Origin: Roseibium marinum
Lineage (GTDB): Bacteria; Pseudomonadota; Alphaproteobacteria; Rhizobiales; Stappiaceae
Direction: 5' to 3'
Length of the DNA: 64,000 bases
NCBI RefSeq assembly: GCF_002906165.1
Contig: NZ_PPCN01000004.1
Coordinates: 124,001-188,000, forward strand
Shown in pieces: positions 29,760-37,377 of the stretch (position 1 is the first letter of the stretch; every line of letters begins with the position of its first letter). Below the pieces are notes generated by a model. The model ran no database searches, was not told the origin of the DNA, and saw only the letters and a list, made by a program, of their open reading frames with translations. The position numbers and the translations under genes are program-made.

Positions 29760-32275
29760 GCCCGCGCCTCCTCGGCCGACGCGGCTTCCTGTCCGCCGCC
29801 CAGATAGGCCGTGGTCAAACGGGGATCGGAAGCAAGGTCAGCAGCCTTGCCTTCAAAGACGATCCGTCCCTGTTCCAGCACATAGGCATAGTCGGCAACC
29901 GCCAGCGCCATGGTCGCCACCTGGTCGACAAGAAGGATCGTGATGCCGGCGTCCCGCAATTCGCCGAGTATGGCGTAGAGTTCGTCGATCATTGCCGGAG
30001 CAAGTCCGAGCGAAGGCTCGTCCAGCAGCAGGACCTTCGGACGTGCCATGAGCCCGCGCGCGATCGCCATCATCTGCTGTTCACCGCCGGACAGCAGTCC
30101 CGCGCGGCTGGACAGCCGGTCCTTCAGGCGGGGAAAGCGGTCCAGATGCGCGGCGATTTCGCTGCGCGACATTTCGGAGCGCCGGTTGTAGGCCCCGAGC
30201 TCGATATTCTCCAGGACGGTGAGTTCGGGAAAGACCTGGCGGCCTTCGGGAACAAGGACAAGCCCCCTGCCGACAAGCTCGTGCGGTTGCAGCGTCTGCA
30301 CCTGTTCGTCGTTCAGGATGATGGTGCCCGATACCGGCCTATGCAGGCCGGACAGGGCGCTGAGGAAGGTGGACTTGCCGGCACCGTTTGCCCCCAGCAG
30401 CGCCACCATCTCGCCTTGCCGCACCTTCAGCGAGACATCCTTCAGGACAGGCGCCGCTCCATAGCCTGCGGTCAGGCCCAGCGTGGAGACGACGGGTGTC
30501 TCTTCCGTTGTCAGCGGCTGCTCGCGCTTGAACGACGCGGTGCCACCCTCGCCGAGATAAGCGGCGATCACCGCCGCATTTGTCCGGATTTCCTCCGGCC
30601 TGCCATAAGCGATCGGTTTGCCCGCATCGACGGCCTGAATGCGGTCGGAAATCCCCATGACAAGGCTCATGTCATGTTCCACAAGCACGACCGCGATCCC
30701 GAGATCCGCGATCTTGCGCAAAAGCCCGGCGAGCGCCTCCTTGTCGGAACGCATCAACCCGGCGGCCGGTTCGTCCAGAAGCAGGAAAACCGGCTTCGTC
30801 GCCAGTGCCCTGGCGATTTCGACCAGACGCCTGTCCACATGCGGCAGGTCCCCGGCGCGCTTTTCCAGTGCCCCCCGGTATCCGCAGAAGCGCAGCAGCC
30901 CCGCTGCAAGGGCCAGGTTCCCGTCGGAGCGGATATCCGACCATGGATTGCCCGGTGCGCCGCGCGGCAGGCCCGACACCACGTTTTCCTCCACCGACAG
31001 GTTCTCGAAGAGTTTCGTCGTCTGGTAGGTGCGCGCGATACCGCTTCTGGCGACCGCATGGGCTGGCGCACCCGCAAGGTTGCGCTCGCCCAGTAGGATA
31101 TCCCCTTCGCTGGGGCGATAAAATCCGCTGACCATGTTGAGAACCGTCGTCTTGCCCGCCCCGTTCGGGCCGATCAGCGATGTGACTTCACCCGGCCGGA
31201 TATCGAGGTGAACCCCGTCCACGGCCCGCACACCGCCGAAGGAAATCCCGAGGTTCCTGATCTTCAGTGGCCCGGGCGAACGATCCACCCTCAGGAACGT
31301 TCCAATTTCATCGGCGGGAAGCGCTGAAATCCCCCTTGCCGCTCGTGGCAGAAACGCGGCAAGCGTCCCGACAAGGCCCCGCGGGGCGATCAGCAGCACA
31401 CCGACAAGCAGGCCGCCGAAGACAAGCAGACGGTATTCGGCAAGACCGGACAGAAATTCGGGCAAAAGAACCGTGACCAGCGCGCCCGCGAGCGGACCCA
31501 GAACCGTCCCGGCACCGCCGATCAGGATGGCGAACAGGAACAGGATCGACTGGGAGAAGGGAAAATTGCTCGGTGCGATGAACATCATCAGCGGCGTGAA
31601 AAGACCACCGGCAAGGCCGGCCATCGCAGCGGCGATGGCGAACGCCGCCGCCTTGACGACGAAGGGCCGGTAGCCGAGGGAGGATGCGGCGAGCTCCGCG
31701 TCCCTGATCCCCGTCATGGCCATGCCCCAGCCGCTGTCGGCAAGACGCCTGAACAGGTAGAGCGACAGGCCGGCAAGCACGATGGCGAGCAGCACGAGTT
31801 CGCGCTCGGAAAATATGAACCCGGCCAGTTCAGGCATTGGAAAACCCATCAGGCCGTTCTGTCCGCCGGTCAGCGAGCGCCATTCAACGGCCCCGTGCTC
31901 GACAATGAAGGCGAAGGCAATCGTCACCATCGCCAGAAACGGCCCGGCCATCCGAACGGCGGGAACAGCCAGCAGTATGCCCGCCGCACCGGCAATCAGG
32001 GCCGCGACAGGCAGGGCCAGCCAGAAACTCAGGCCTGACAGGGTCAGGATGCCGACCCCATAGGCCCCGATCGCGAAAAAGCCGACCTGTCCCAGCGAAA
32101 CGAGCCCCGTGAGCCCGTAGAGAACATTCAGCCCCACCCCGAGAATGGTGGTCAGCGCGACAAGGCCGATCACGAACTGGGTATAGCCCCCGCTCATGAG
32201 CGCCGCCGCGCATCCCGCAACCGTCAGGACGAGCAGAAATCCGTCCAGGTAAGCGCGCTGGTTGGTAAATCGCAT
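29756..32275 (-). CDS. Fused ABC transporter: LivM permease + LivG ATPase + LivF ATPase
   Basis: One uninterrupted 839-residue frame joins three proteins of a branched-chain-amino-acid-type (HAAT) importer. Residues 1-310 are a LivM permease with the EAA-type loop near 188-204. Residues 335-577 are a LivG-like ATPase (Walker A 369-377, Walker B 498-502) whose signature reads LPHVD (477-481) instead of LSGGQ-like. Residues 597-825 are a LivF-like ATPase with Walker A 628-636 and a canonical LSGGEQQ. No internal ribosome site or frameshift is needed. It lies 9 bp after livH. Confidence 0.9.
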   Translation of the reverse strand: MRFTNQRAYLDGFLLVLTVAGCAAALMSGGYTQFVIGLVALTTILGVGLNVLYGLTGLVSLGQVGFFAIGAYGVGILTLSGLSFWLALPVAALIAGAAGILLAVPAVRMAGPFLAMVTIAFAFIVEHGAVEWRSLTGGQNGLMGFPMPELAGFIFSERELVLLAIVLAGLSLYLFRRLADSGWGMAMTGIRDAELAASSLGYRPFVVKAAAFAIAAAMAGLAGGLFTPLMMFIAPSNFPFSQSILFLFAILIGGAGTVLGPLAGALVTVLLPEFLSGLAEYRLLVFGGLLVGVLLIAPRGLVGTLAAFLPRAARGISALPADEIGTFLRVDRSPGPLKIRNLGISFGGVRAVDGVHLDIRPGEVTSLIGPNGAGKTTVLNMVSGFYRPSEGDILLGERNLAGAPAHAVARSGIARTYQTTKLFENLSVEENVVSGLPRGAPGNPWSDIRSDGNLALAAGLLRFCGYRGALEKRAGDLPHVDRRLVEIARALATKPVFLLLDEPAAGLMRSDKEALAGLLRKIADLGIAVVLVEHDMSLVMGISDRIQAVDAGKPIAYGRPEEIRTNAAVIAAYLGEGGTASFKREQPLTTEETPVVSTLGLTAGYGAAPVLKDVSLKVRQGEMVALLGANGAGKSTFLSALSGLHRPVSGTIILNDEQVQTLQPHELVGRGLVLVPEGRQVFPELTVLENIELGAYNRRSEMSRSEIAAHLDRFPRLKDRLSSRAGLLSGGEQQMMAIARGLMARPKVLLLDEPSLGLAPAMIDELYAILGELRDAGITILLVDQVATMALAVADYAYVLEQGRIVFEGKAADLASDPRLTTAYLGGGQEAASAEEARA

Positions 32276-32284
32276 CGTGCTTCC

Positions 32285-33160
32285 TCAGACTTTCTTGACC
32301 GCGGGACGCCCGAAAAGCCCGTCCGGCTTCAAGGTCAGCGCCAGGATGACGAGGCCGAAAACAACAATGTAGGTGGAGGACGACCCCAGATAGGCGGTCA
32401 CCAGCGCTTCCGTGACACCGAAGATGAAACCGGCCAGCATCACGCCCGACGCGGACGTCATGCCGCCCAGAATGGCAACCGCGAACGCCTTCAGCCCGAA
32501 CAGGGTTCCCATGTCCGAATGGACGGAAAACAGCGGGGCGATCAGCAGTCCCGCGCAGCCTGCGAGCATGGCCGAAATCGCGAAGGAGCCGGACACCATC
32601 AGCGTCGTGTTGATGCCCATGAGGCGGGCCGCCTGGGTGTTCTGGACCACGGCGAGCAACGCCCTGCCCTGCAAGGTCTTGCGGAAGAGAAAATGCAGCC
32701 CCAGCGCGACGCCAACCGCCGCCACAGGAATCAGCAGCTGCTGCGGGTAGATGCCCGTTCCGGCGAATTGCCATGCGGACTGCGCCAGCGGCGACGACAG
32801 CGAGCGAGGCTCGTTGCCGAAGGTAAAGAGAACGGCATTGTCCAGAAAAATGCCTCCGGCGACGGTGGCCATCAACCACGCTTCCGATTTGCGTTCCACG
32901 AAGGGCCGCACAAGAAGCATCTCCACCACAATACCGAAGAGACCGCAGCACAGGATCGCCAACGGATAGGCAACTATCCAGTTGATCTCCAGACGCTCGC
33001 TAAAGACATAACCGAGAACGGCTCCGAGCATGACCACGCTCCCCTGAGCGAAATTGACCGTGGACGAAACGGAATAGGTGATCTGGAAGCCAAGGGCGAT
33101 CAGACCGTACATGCTTCCAAGGCCGATGCCGGTGACGAGCGCGGCAATCAAGAGGGTCAT
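32285..33160 (-). CDS. livH: Branched-chain-type ABC permease LivH
   Basis: This 291-residue integral membrane protein has about eight spans and begins MTLLIAALVTGIGLGSMYGL, typical of LivH. The GINTTLMVSGSFAISAMLAG region corresponds to the cytoplasmic coupling helix. It partners the LivM portion of the next gene. The substrate is set by the binding protein upstream. It is separated from the binding protein gene by 84 bp without a clear terminator. Confidence 0.93.
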   Translation of the reverse strand: MTLLIAALVTGIGLGSMYGLIALGFQITYSVSSTVNFAQGSVVMLGAVLGYVFSERLEINWIVAYPLAILCCGLFGIVVEMLLVRPFVERKSEAWLMATVAGGIFLDNAVLFTFGNEPRSLSSPLAQSAWQFAGTGIYPQQLLIPVAAVGVALGLHFLFRKTLQGRALLAVVQNTQAARLMGINTTLMVSGSFAISAMLAGCAGLLIAPLFSVHSDMGTLFGLKAFAVAILGGMTSASGVMLAGFIFGVTEALVTAYLGSSSTYIVVFGLVILALTLKPDGLFGRPAVKKV

Positions 33161-33244
33161 GGGCGTTTCCTGGAGAATGCTTGGGAGGAGAGCCCCCCTT
33201 GGAGAAAATACGCCTCCCGCAAACTGCCGCGGGAGGCGCCGGCA

Positions 33245-34432
33245 TCACTTCTCGATCGGAATGATTTCACCCTCGACGAAATGCGCGAAGACATAATCTT
33301 CCGGCGAAATCGCATCCTGATCCTCAGGCGAGAAAGGATCGGCGTAGGTCTTGATCAATCCCTCGATGTTTTCGATGTCGTACATCGCCTGGCGGATCGC
33401 CGGACCGTCGGTGGACCCGGCCTTGTCAATTGCCGCCGCGAGAAGCAGCATCGCGTCATAGGCATTCGCGATCCCCGTCGCGGGGGTCACATCGGCCATG
33501 GTCTCGATTTCCGGGAAGGATTCCTGCAGCTTGGCGAACATCGCTTCCCCCTTCGGATCCCCTTCGTTGAACAGGTAGGTCTGGATGAAGTGCAGCTTCT
33601 CGCCGCTCTTGCCCGCCAGTTCGGTGAAACGGCCGCCGGCCGGTCCCCAATGCGAGGCCATGGGCACATCCCAGCCCATCCGGTCGAGGGATTTGACCAC
33701 CTGGGCGGTCGGCGCGACATTGGCCACCACGAAGAGGCCGTCGGCGCCGTTTTCCTTGAGCCTCGTCAGCTGCGGAACGACATCGACATCGTTGGATTCG
33801 AATTTTTCGATACCGGCATGGTCCATGCCGCGCTTTTCCAGCGCCTTGAGAAGGCCTTTCTCGTTGGATTCGCCCCAGGGATTGTTGATGAGGATCATGC
33901 CCGGCTTCTTGGAGCCGTAGTTCGAAATGAGATATTCGGTGATGGCTTCATCGACATATTCATCGACGGCGGAAACCCGGAAAATATAGTTTTCCTCGGC
34001 GCCGTTCTTGGTGATGCCGGTTCCCGCGGCCCAGGGACCGACGAACGGAACCTTCGACTGGTTGGCGAAGGGAACGATCGCGAAGGACACCGGCGTATCG
34101 AGACCGCCTATCAGCGCGGCCACGCCTTCGCGCTGTACGAGTTCACGGGCGGCGACCAGTCCCTTGCCGGGATTGCTTTCATCGTCGCGGCTGACAAGCT
34201 CGAGAGGCTTGCCCAGAACGCCCCCCTTTGCATTGATTTCGTCGATGGCAATCGTAAGCCCCCGGGTGATCGCCTGACCGGACTTGGCCGACTGGCCGCT
34301 CAACGCGGCGACAAGACCGATCTTGATCGTGTCTTCCGCGAAGGCCGGAAGCCCCGTCAGGACCGCAAGGCCGACAACACCCGACATGAGGACGCGGCGT
34401 GTCACCTTCGGAAAAATGCGTGTGGATTTCAT
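33245..34432 (-). CDS. Periplasmic substrate-binding protein of the HAAT family
   Basis: This 395-residue type I binding protein starts at MKSTRIFPKVTRRVLMSG, with GAGGAGA upstream; a 65-residue in-frame extension covers the promoter and is rejected. The signal sequence carries twin arginines (VTRRVLM), so Tat export is possible, and cleavage is likely after AFA near residue 32. The fold features IKIGLVAALSG and the AARELVQREGVAALIGG lobe are clear. It feeds the LivH/LivMGF transporter. The ligand is unknown, but the linked deaminase hints at a nitrogen heterocycle rather than leucine. Confidence 0.9.
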   Translation of the reverse strand: MKSTRIFPKVTRRVLMSGVVGLAVLTGLPAFAEDTIKIGLVAALSGQSAKSGQAITRGLTIAIDEINAKGGVLGKPLELVSRDDESNPGKGLVAARELVQREGVAALIGGLDTPVSFAIVPFANQSKVPFVGPWAAGTGITKNGAEENYIFRVSAVDEYVDEAITEYLISNYGSKKPGMILINNPWGESNEKGLLKALEKRGMDHAGIEKFESNDVDVVPQLTRLKENGADGLFVVANVAPTAQVVKSLDRMGWDVPMASHWGPAGGRFTELAGKSGEKLHFIQTYLFNEGDPKGEAMFAKLQESFPEIETMADVTPATGIANAYDAMLLLAAAIDKAGSTDGPAIRQAMYDIENIEGLIKTYADPFSPEDQDAISPEDYVFAHFVEGEIIPIEK

Positions 34433-34579
34433 AAGAGTCTCCTCTGGTCTTCCGGACGACACGTCCGAACCCGCCTCCTGTCGCAAGCGCTGTGCCAGAA
34501 ATTCAAAAGATATATTTTTCAGATACTTAATAGAAACAAGCCATAAAATGACCGCTTGAGTTTCAGGGCATCGCACAAA

Positions 34580-34615
34580 TTGCATGCAATCTTTGCATAC
34601 AAAACTTGCATGCAA
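34580..34615. promoter_or_regulatory. Array of three TTGCATRCAA operators
   Basis: TTGCATGCAA (34580-34589), TTGCATACAA (34593-34602) and TTGCATGCAA (34606-34615) are each palindromic or nearly so and repeat every 13 bp. They lie in the divergent region between the binding-protein gene (start 34432, minus) and the SnoaL-like gene (start 34669, plus). The obvious candidate ligand is the GntR/FCD regulator encoded at 35101-35790. Confidence 0.7.
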
Positions 34616-34668
34616 AATATCCGGCATCCCTTATGCTGAAACCATCCCCTCCGCCAAGGACAAAGTCG

Positions 34669-35091
34669 ATGCCCGAACGAGACGACCCAGATACGCAAAC
34701 CCTTCCGGCCGAAGCCGGGATCGTCCGGAATTTTCTTGAGGCCTCCATGAAGCCCGATCCGGATCTCGCCGCCACCTTCATGGCCGAGGACGTGGTCATC
34801 ACCTTTACCGGCGGCCGCGAATTCGACCATCCCTCGGGACCGACGGGGTTCAACGCAGGACGCTACAAGTGGGTGAAGAAGAAGATGGACCGGTTCGACG
34901 TCGCCGAAGGCAAGGACGGTGTCGTGGTCTACTCCGTGGGCACGCTCTACGGCGAATGGCCCGACGGGACACCGTTCGAGGGCAACCGGTATGTGGACCG
35001 GTTCGAGGTACGAAACGGCAAGATCACCAAAATGGATGTCTGGAACGACAGTGCGGAACGGATCCTGACGCGCATGGGCATCGACGCCTGA
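34669..35091 (+). CDS. SnoaL-like (NTF2-fold) protein
   Basis: This 140-residue cytoplasmic protein has the cone-shaped alpha+beta fold of SnoaL/NTF2 proteins. An N-terminal helix (IVRNFLEASM) precedes the strand AEDVVITFTGGREF and the C-terminal sheet VVVYSVGTLYGEW...GNRYVDRFEVRNGKITKMDVW. The ATG at 34669 has AAGGA nine bases upstream; a TTG extension inside the operator array is rejected. It is transcribed away from the transporter cluster and toward the convergent GntR gene. Possibly an enzyme of the same catabolic route; the reaction is unknown. Confidence 0.8.
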   Translation: MPERDDPDTQTLPAEAGIVRNFLEASMKPDPDLAATFMAEDVVITFTGGREFDHPSGPTGFNAGRYKWVKKKMDRFDVAEGKDGVVVYSVGTLYGEWPDGTPFEGNRYVDRFEVRNGKITKMDVWNDSAERILTRMGIDA

Positions 35092-35100
35092 AGCAATTCT

Positions 35101-35790
35101 TCAGTCGTTTCCGCGAACAGCTCTCACATAGGGCTCAAGCGCATCGAGATAAAAGGTCTGGCCTTCTCCTTCCGGCTTGATCAGGGCGCGGTCGGCAACC
35201 GCGCCCAGATGATGGCGCATCAACTCGCGCGCCCGCGCCGCATCCCCCTTGGAGAGAGCCTCGATGATCTCGCGATGTTCCTGGATGCCGCAGTCGGTGG
35301 AGTGTGGCCGCGAATAGAGCGCCAGCGTCAGTCCGCAGCGATAGCCGACATCTTCCACATAGCGGATCAGTACAGGGCTCTCGGTCAGTTGCGCCATCAG
35401 GATATGAAATTCCGTGGCAAGACGGATCGAGACCGGCTCCGGGCCTTTCTCGGCCGCGATTTCCTTGTCCAGATGCGCGTTCAGCGCGTCCAGTTTCTTC
35501 GCGGAGAGGTTCACGATGAGCCGGCTGACCACGAGATCCTCGATCTGCGAGCGCAGGTCGAAGAGGTCGCGGGCCTCCTCCAGGCTCGGTGTCGCGACCA
35601 CCGCCCCCCTGTTTCGCCTGAGTTCCACGAGCCCCTCCGCCGCCAACCGTTCGAGCGCCTGGCGCACGATTGTCCGGCTGGAGCCGAAACGCTCGCCAAG
35701 CGAGTCTTCCGGCAGTTTCATGCCGGGCATCAGGGCGCGTTCGAGAATAGCGGATCTCAACGCGGAACAGATTTGTTCGGAGCGGTTCAT
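35101..35790 (-). CDS. GntR-family regulator, FCD subfamily
   Basis: This 229-residue regulator has an N-terminal winged helix: residues 1-70, with LPEDSLGERFGSSRTIVRQA, then LERLAAEGLVELRRNRGA. The all-helical FCD effector domain follows, with the metal/ligand residues in FHILMAQLTES and EHREIIEALSKGD...MRHHL. It converges on the SnoaL-like gene, 9 bp apart. The palindrome array at 34580-34615 is its likely operator. FCD regulators usually respond to the organic acid or catabolic intermediate of the adjacent pathway. Confidence 0.9.
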   Translation of the reverse strand: MNRSEQICSALRSAILERALMPGMKLPEDSLGERFGSSRTIVRQALERLAAEGLVELRRNRGAVVATPSLEEARDLFDLRSQIEDLVVSRLIVNLSAKKLDALNAHLDKEIAAEKGPEPVSIRLATEFHILMAQLTESPVLIRYVEDVGYRCGLTLALYSRPHSTDCGIQEHREIIEALSKGDAARARELMRHHLGAVADRALIKPEGEGQTFYLDALEPYVRAVRGND

Positions 35791-35824
35791 TCAAGCATGG
35801 CCAATCGATAGGGCGTCAGCCAAA

Positions 35825-35847
35825 CAAACCAAATTCCTGGTGGTTTG
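35825..35847. promoter_or_regulatory. Inverted repeat between cysG and the GntR gene
   Basis: CAAACCA and TGGTTTG (7-bp perfect arms, 9-bp spacer) lie 25 bp past the cysG stop and 35 bp before the GntR start, both on the minus strand. It is followed by TTTGG on the minus strand. It may be the terminator of the nitrate operon or an operator of the GntR gene; sequence alone does not decide. Confidence 0.4.
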
Positions 35848-35871
35848 CCAAGTCCTTGCTGCATTGCACGG

Positions 35872-37377
35872 TTACAAGCTGCCAGCCACTTGCATCTGGA
35901 GTGCATCTTCACGCGCGGTTTGCGGCGCTCCGGCCTCCTTTCGGGACAGGTTCTCCCGAAAGACGCTCCCCACACCGATCAGAACCGGATCTTCCAGCCC
36001 CAACCGGTCGACACCGGCTGCAAGCGCGCCCAGCGTGCCGACCCATTTTCGTTCGCCTTTCCGCGAGACAGCGGCAACGGCGACCACGGGCATGTGCGGT
36101 GACATGCCTTCTGAAATCAGTTTCGCGCTGATCTTTCCCGCCATGCGCGCGCCCATGTAGAAAACAGTTGTCGTTGCCGCATCCGTCAGGCCGTGCCAGT
36201 CCACCGTGTCCGGCAGATCGCCATGGCGGCCGTGGCCGGTGACAAAACGGACGGACTGGGCGTGATCCCGGTGCGTCAGGGAAATACCGAGACGCGCCGC
36301 CATGGCGGAGGCCGCCGTGATGCCCGGGACGACGCTGGCGGCAATGCCTTCGGCGGCCAGCCGGTCAAGTTCCTCGCCGCCGCGTCCGAAAATCATCGGA
36401 TCGCCGGATTTCAGCCGCACCACATGTTTGCCCTGGCGCGCGAGGCGCACCATCATGGCATTGATATCTTCCTGGCGGCAGCTTTCCCGCCCGCCGCGTT
36501 TGCCGACCAGAAGCCGTTTGGCTTCCCGGCGGGCCAGCTCGAGAACCGCATCGTCCACCAGATCGTCAAACAGGATGACGTCTGCCGCCTGCAGCGCCCG
36601 GACCGCTTTCAGCGTCAGGTATTCCGCATCCCCCGGCCCGGCCCCGACTAGCGTCACCCTGCCCGACCCGCTCGCCCTTGCTTCACCAAGCAGCGAGGAC
36701 TCGAGCTCTCCGGTCTCCTCAGGCGCATCCCTTCCCGAAAAGGCAAGATCTGTAAACCGTTCCCAGAAGCGCCGCCGTTCCTGCCCGGCCTTGAGGAAGG
36801 AAAGCGCCCTGCCCCGCACTCTGCCCGCAAGGCCCGCCCAGATCTGCAAGGATTGGGGCAGCAGGGTCTCGATGCGTCTTCTGATCGCCTGCCCCAGGAT
36901 CGGCGCGACCCCGTTGGTCGAGATGCCGATCACCACTGGTGACCGGTTGACGATGGAGCCGAACTGGAAGTCGCAAAAAGGAGGATTGTCGATCACGTTG
37001 ACCGGTACACCCGACTGCCGCGCGGCGTGAACGAACGCTTCCGCTTCGCCGTCACTCCGCGCGTCCGCTATCGCGAGTGCCGCGCCGTCAAAGCTGGCCG
37101 GCGTCCAGGGCTTCGCATGATGCACCAGCCGGCCCGCGGCACTGCCTGACACCAGCAGCGCGGCGAAGGAAGGCTCCAGGTCCACGGCATAAACATGAAC
37201 CTCGGCGCCAGCGGCTGCCAGAAGCTCGGCTTTCCAGGCGGCTGCTTCCGTTCCCCCGGCAAGCAGCACCTTGCGGCCTTGAAGCGGGAAGAACAGGGGC
37301 AGACTGGCCAGAGCGCCGACATGCGCCGGACGGCGGCGACTTTCGACCTCAACCGGCTTGCGCGATGTCGGTGTCAT
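35872..37377 (-). CDS. cysG: Siroheme synthase (multifunctional CysG)
   Basis: This 501-residue fusion makes siroheme from uroporphyrinogen III. The N-terminal third is a precorrin-2 dehydrogenase/ferrochelatase with an NAD fold (VLLAGGTEAAAWK). The rest is a uroporphyrinogen-III C-methyltransferase with LVGAGPGDAEYLTLKA, LVGKRGG, VVRLKSGDPMIFGRG and PGITAASA. The start MTPTSRKPVEV (37377) has AAAGGAAAA before it and overlaps the nasA stop by 29 bp; the longer frame inside nasA is rejected. It supplies siroheme to NirB at the end of the operon. Confidence 0.94.
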   Translation of the reverse strand: MTPTSRKPVEVESRRRPAHVGALASLPLFFPLQGRKVLLAGGTEAAAWKAELLAAAGAEVHVYAVDLEPSFAALLVSGSAAGRLVHHAKPWTPASFDGAALAIADARSDGEAEAFVHAARQSGVPVNVIDNPPFCDFQFGSIVNRSPVVIGISTNGVAPILGQAIRRRIETLLPQSLQIWAGLAGRVRGRALSFLKAGQERRRFWERFTDLAFSGRDAPEETGELESSLLGEARASGSGRVTLVGAGPGDAEYLTLKAVRALQAADVILFDDLVDDAVLELARREAKRLLVGKRGGRESCRQEDINAMMVRLARQGKHVVRLKSGDPMIFGRGGEELDRLAAEGIAASVVPGITAASAMAARLGISLTHRDHAQSVRFVTGHGRHGDLPDTVDWHGLTDAATTTVFYMGARMAGKISAKLISEGMSPHMPVVAVAAVSRKGERKWVGTLGALAAGVDRLGLEDPVLIGVGSVFRENLSRKEAGAPQTAREDALQMQVAGSL

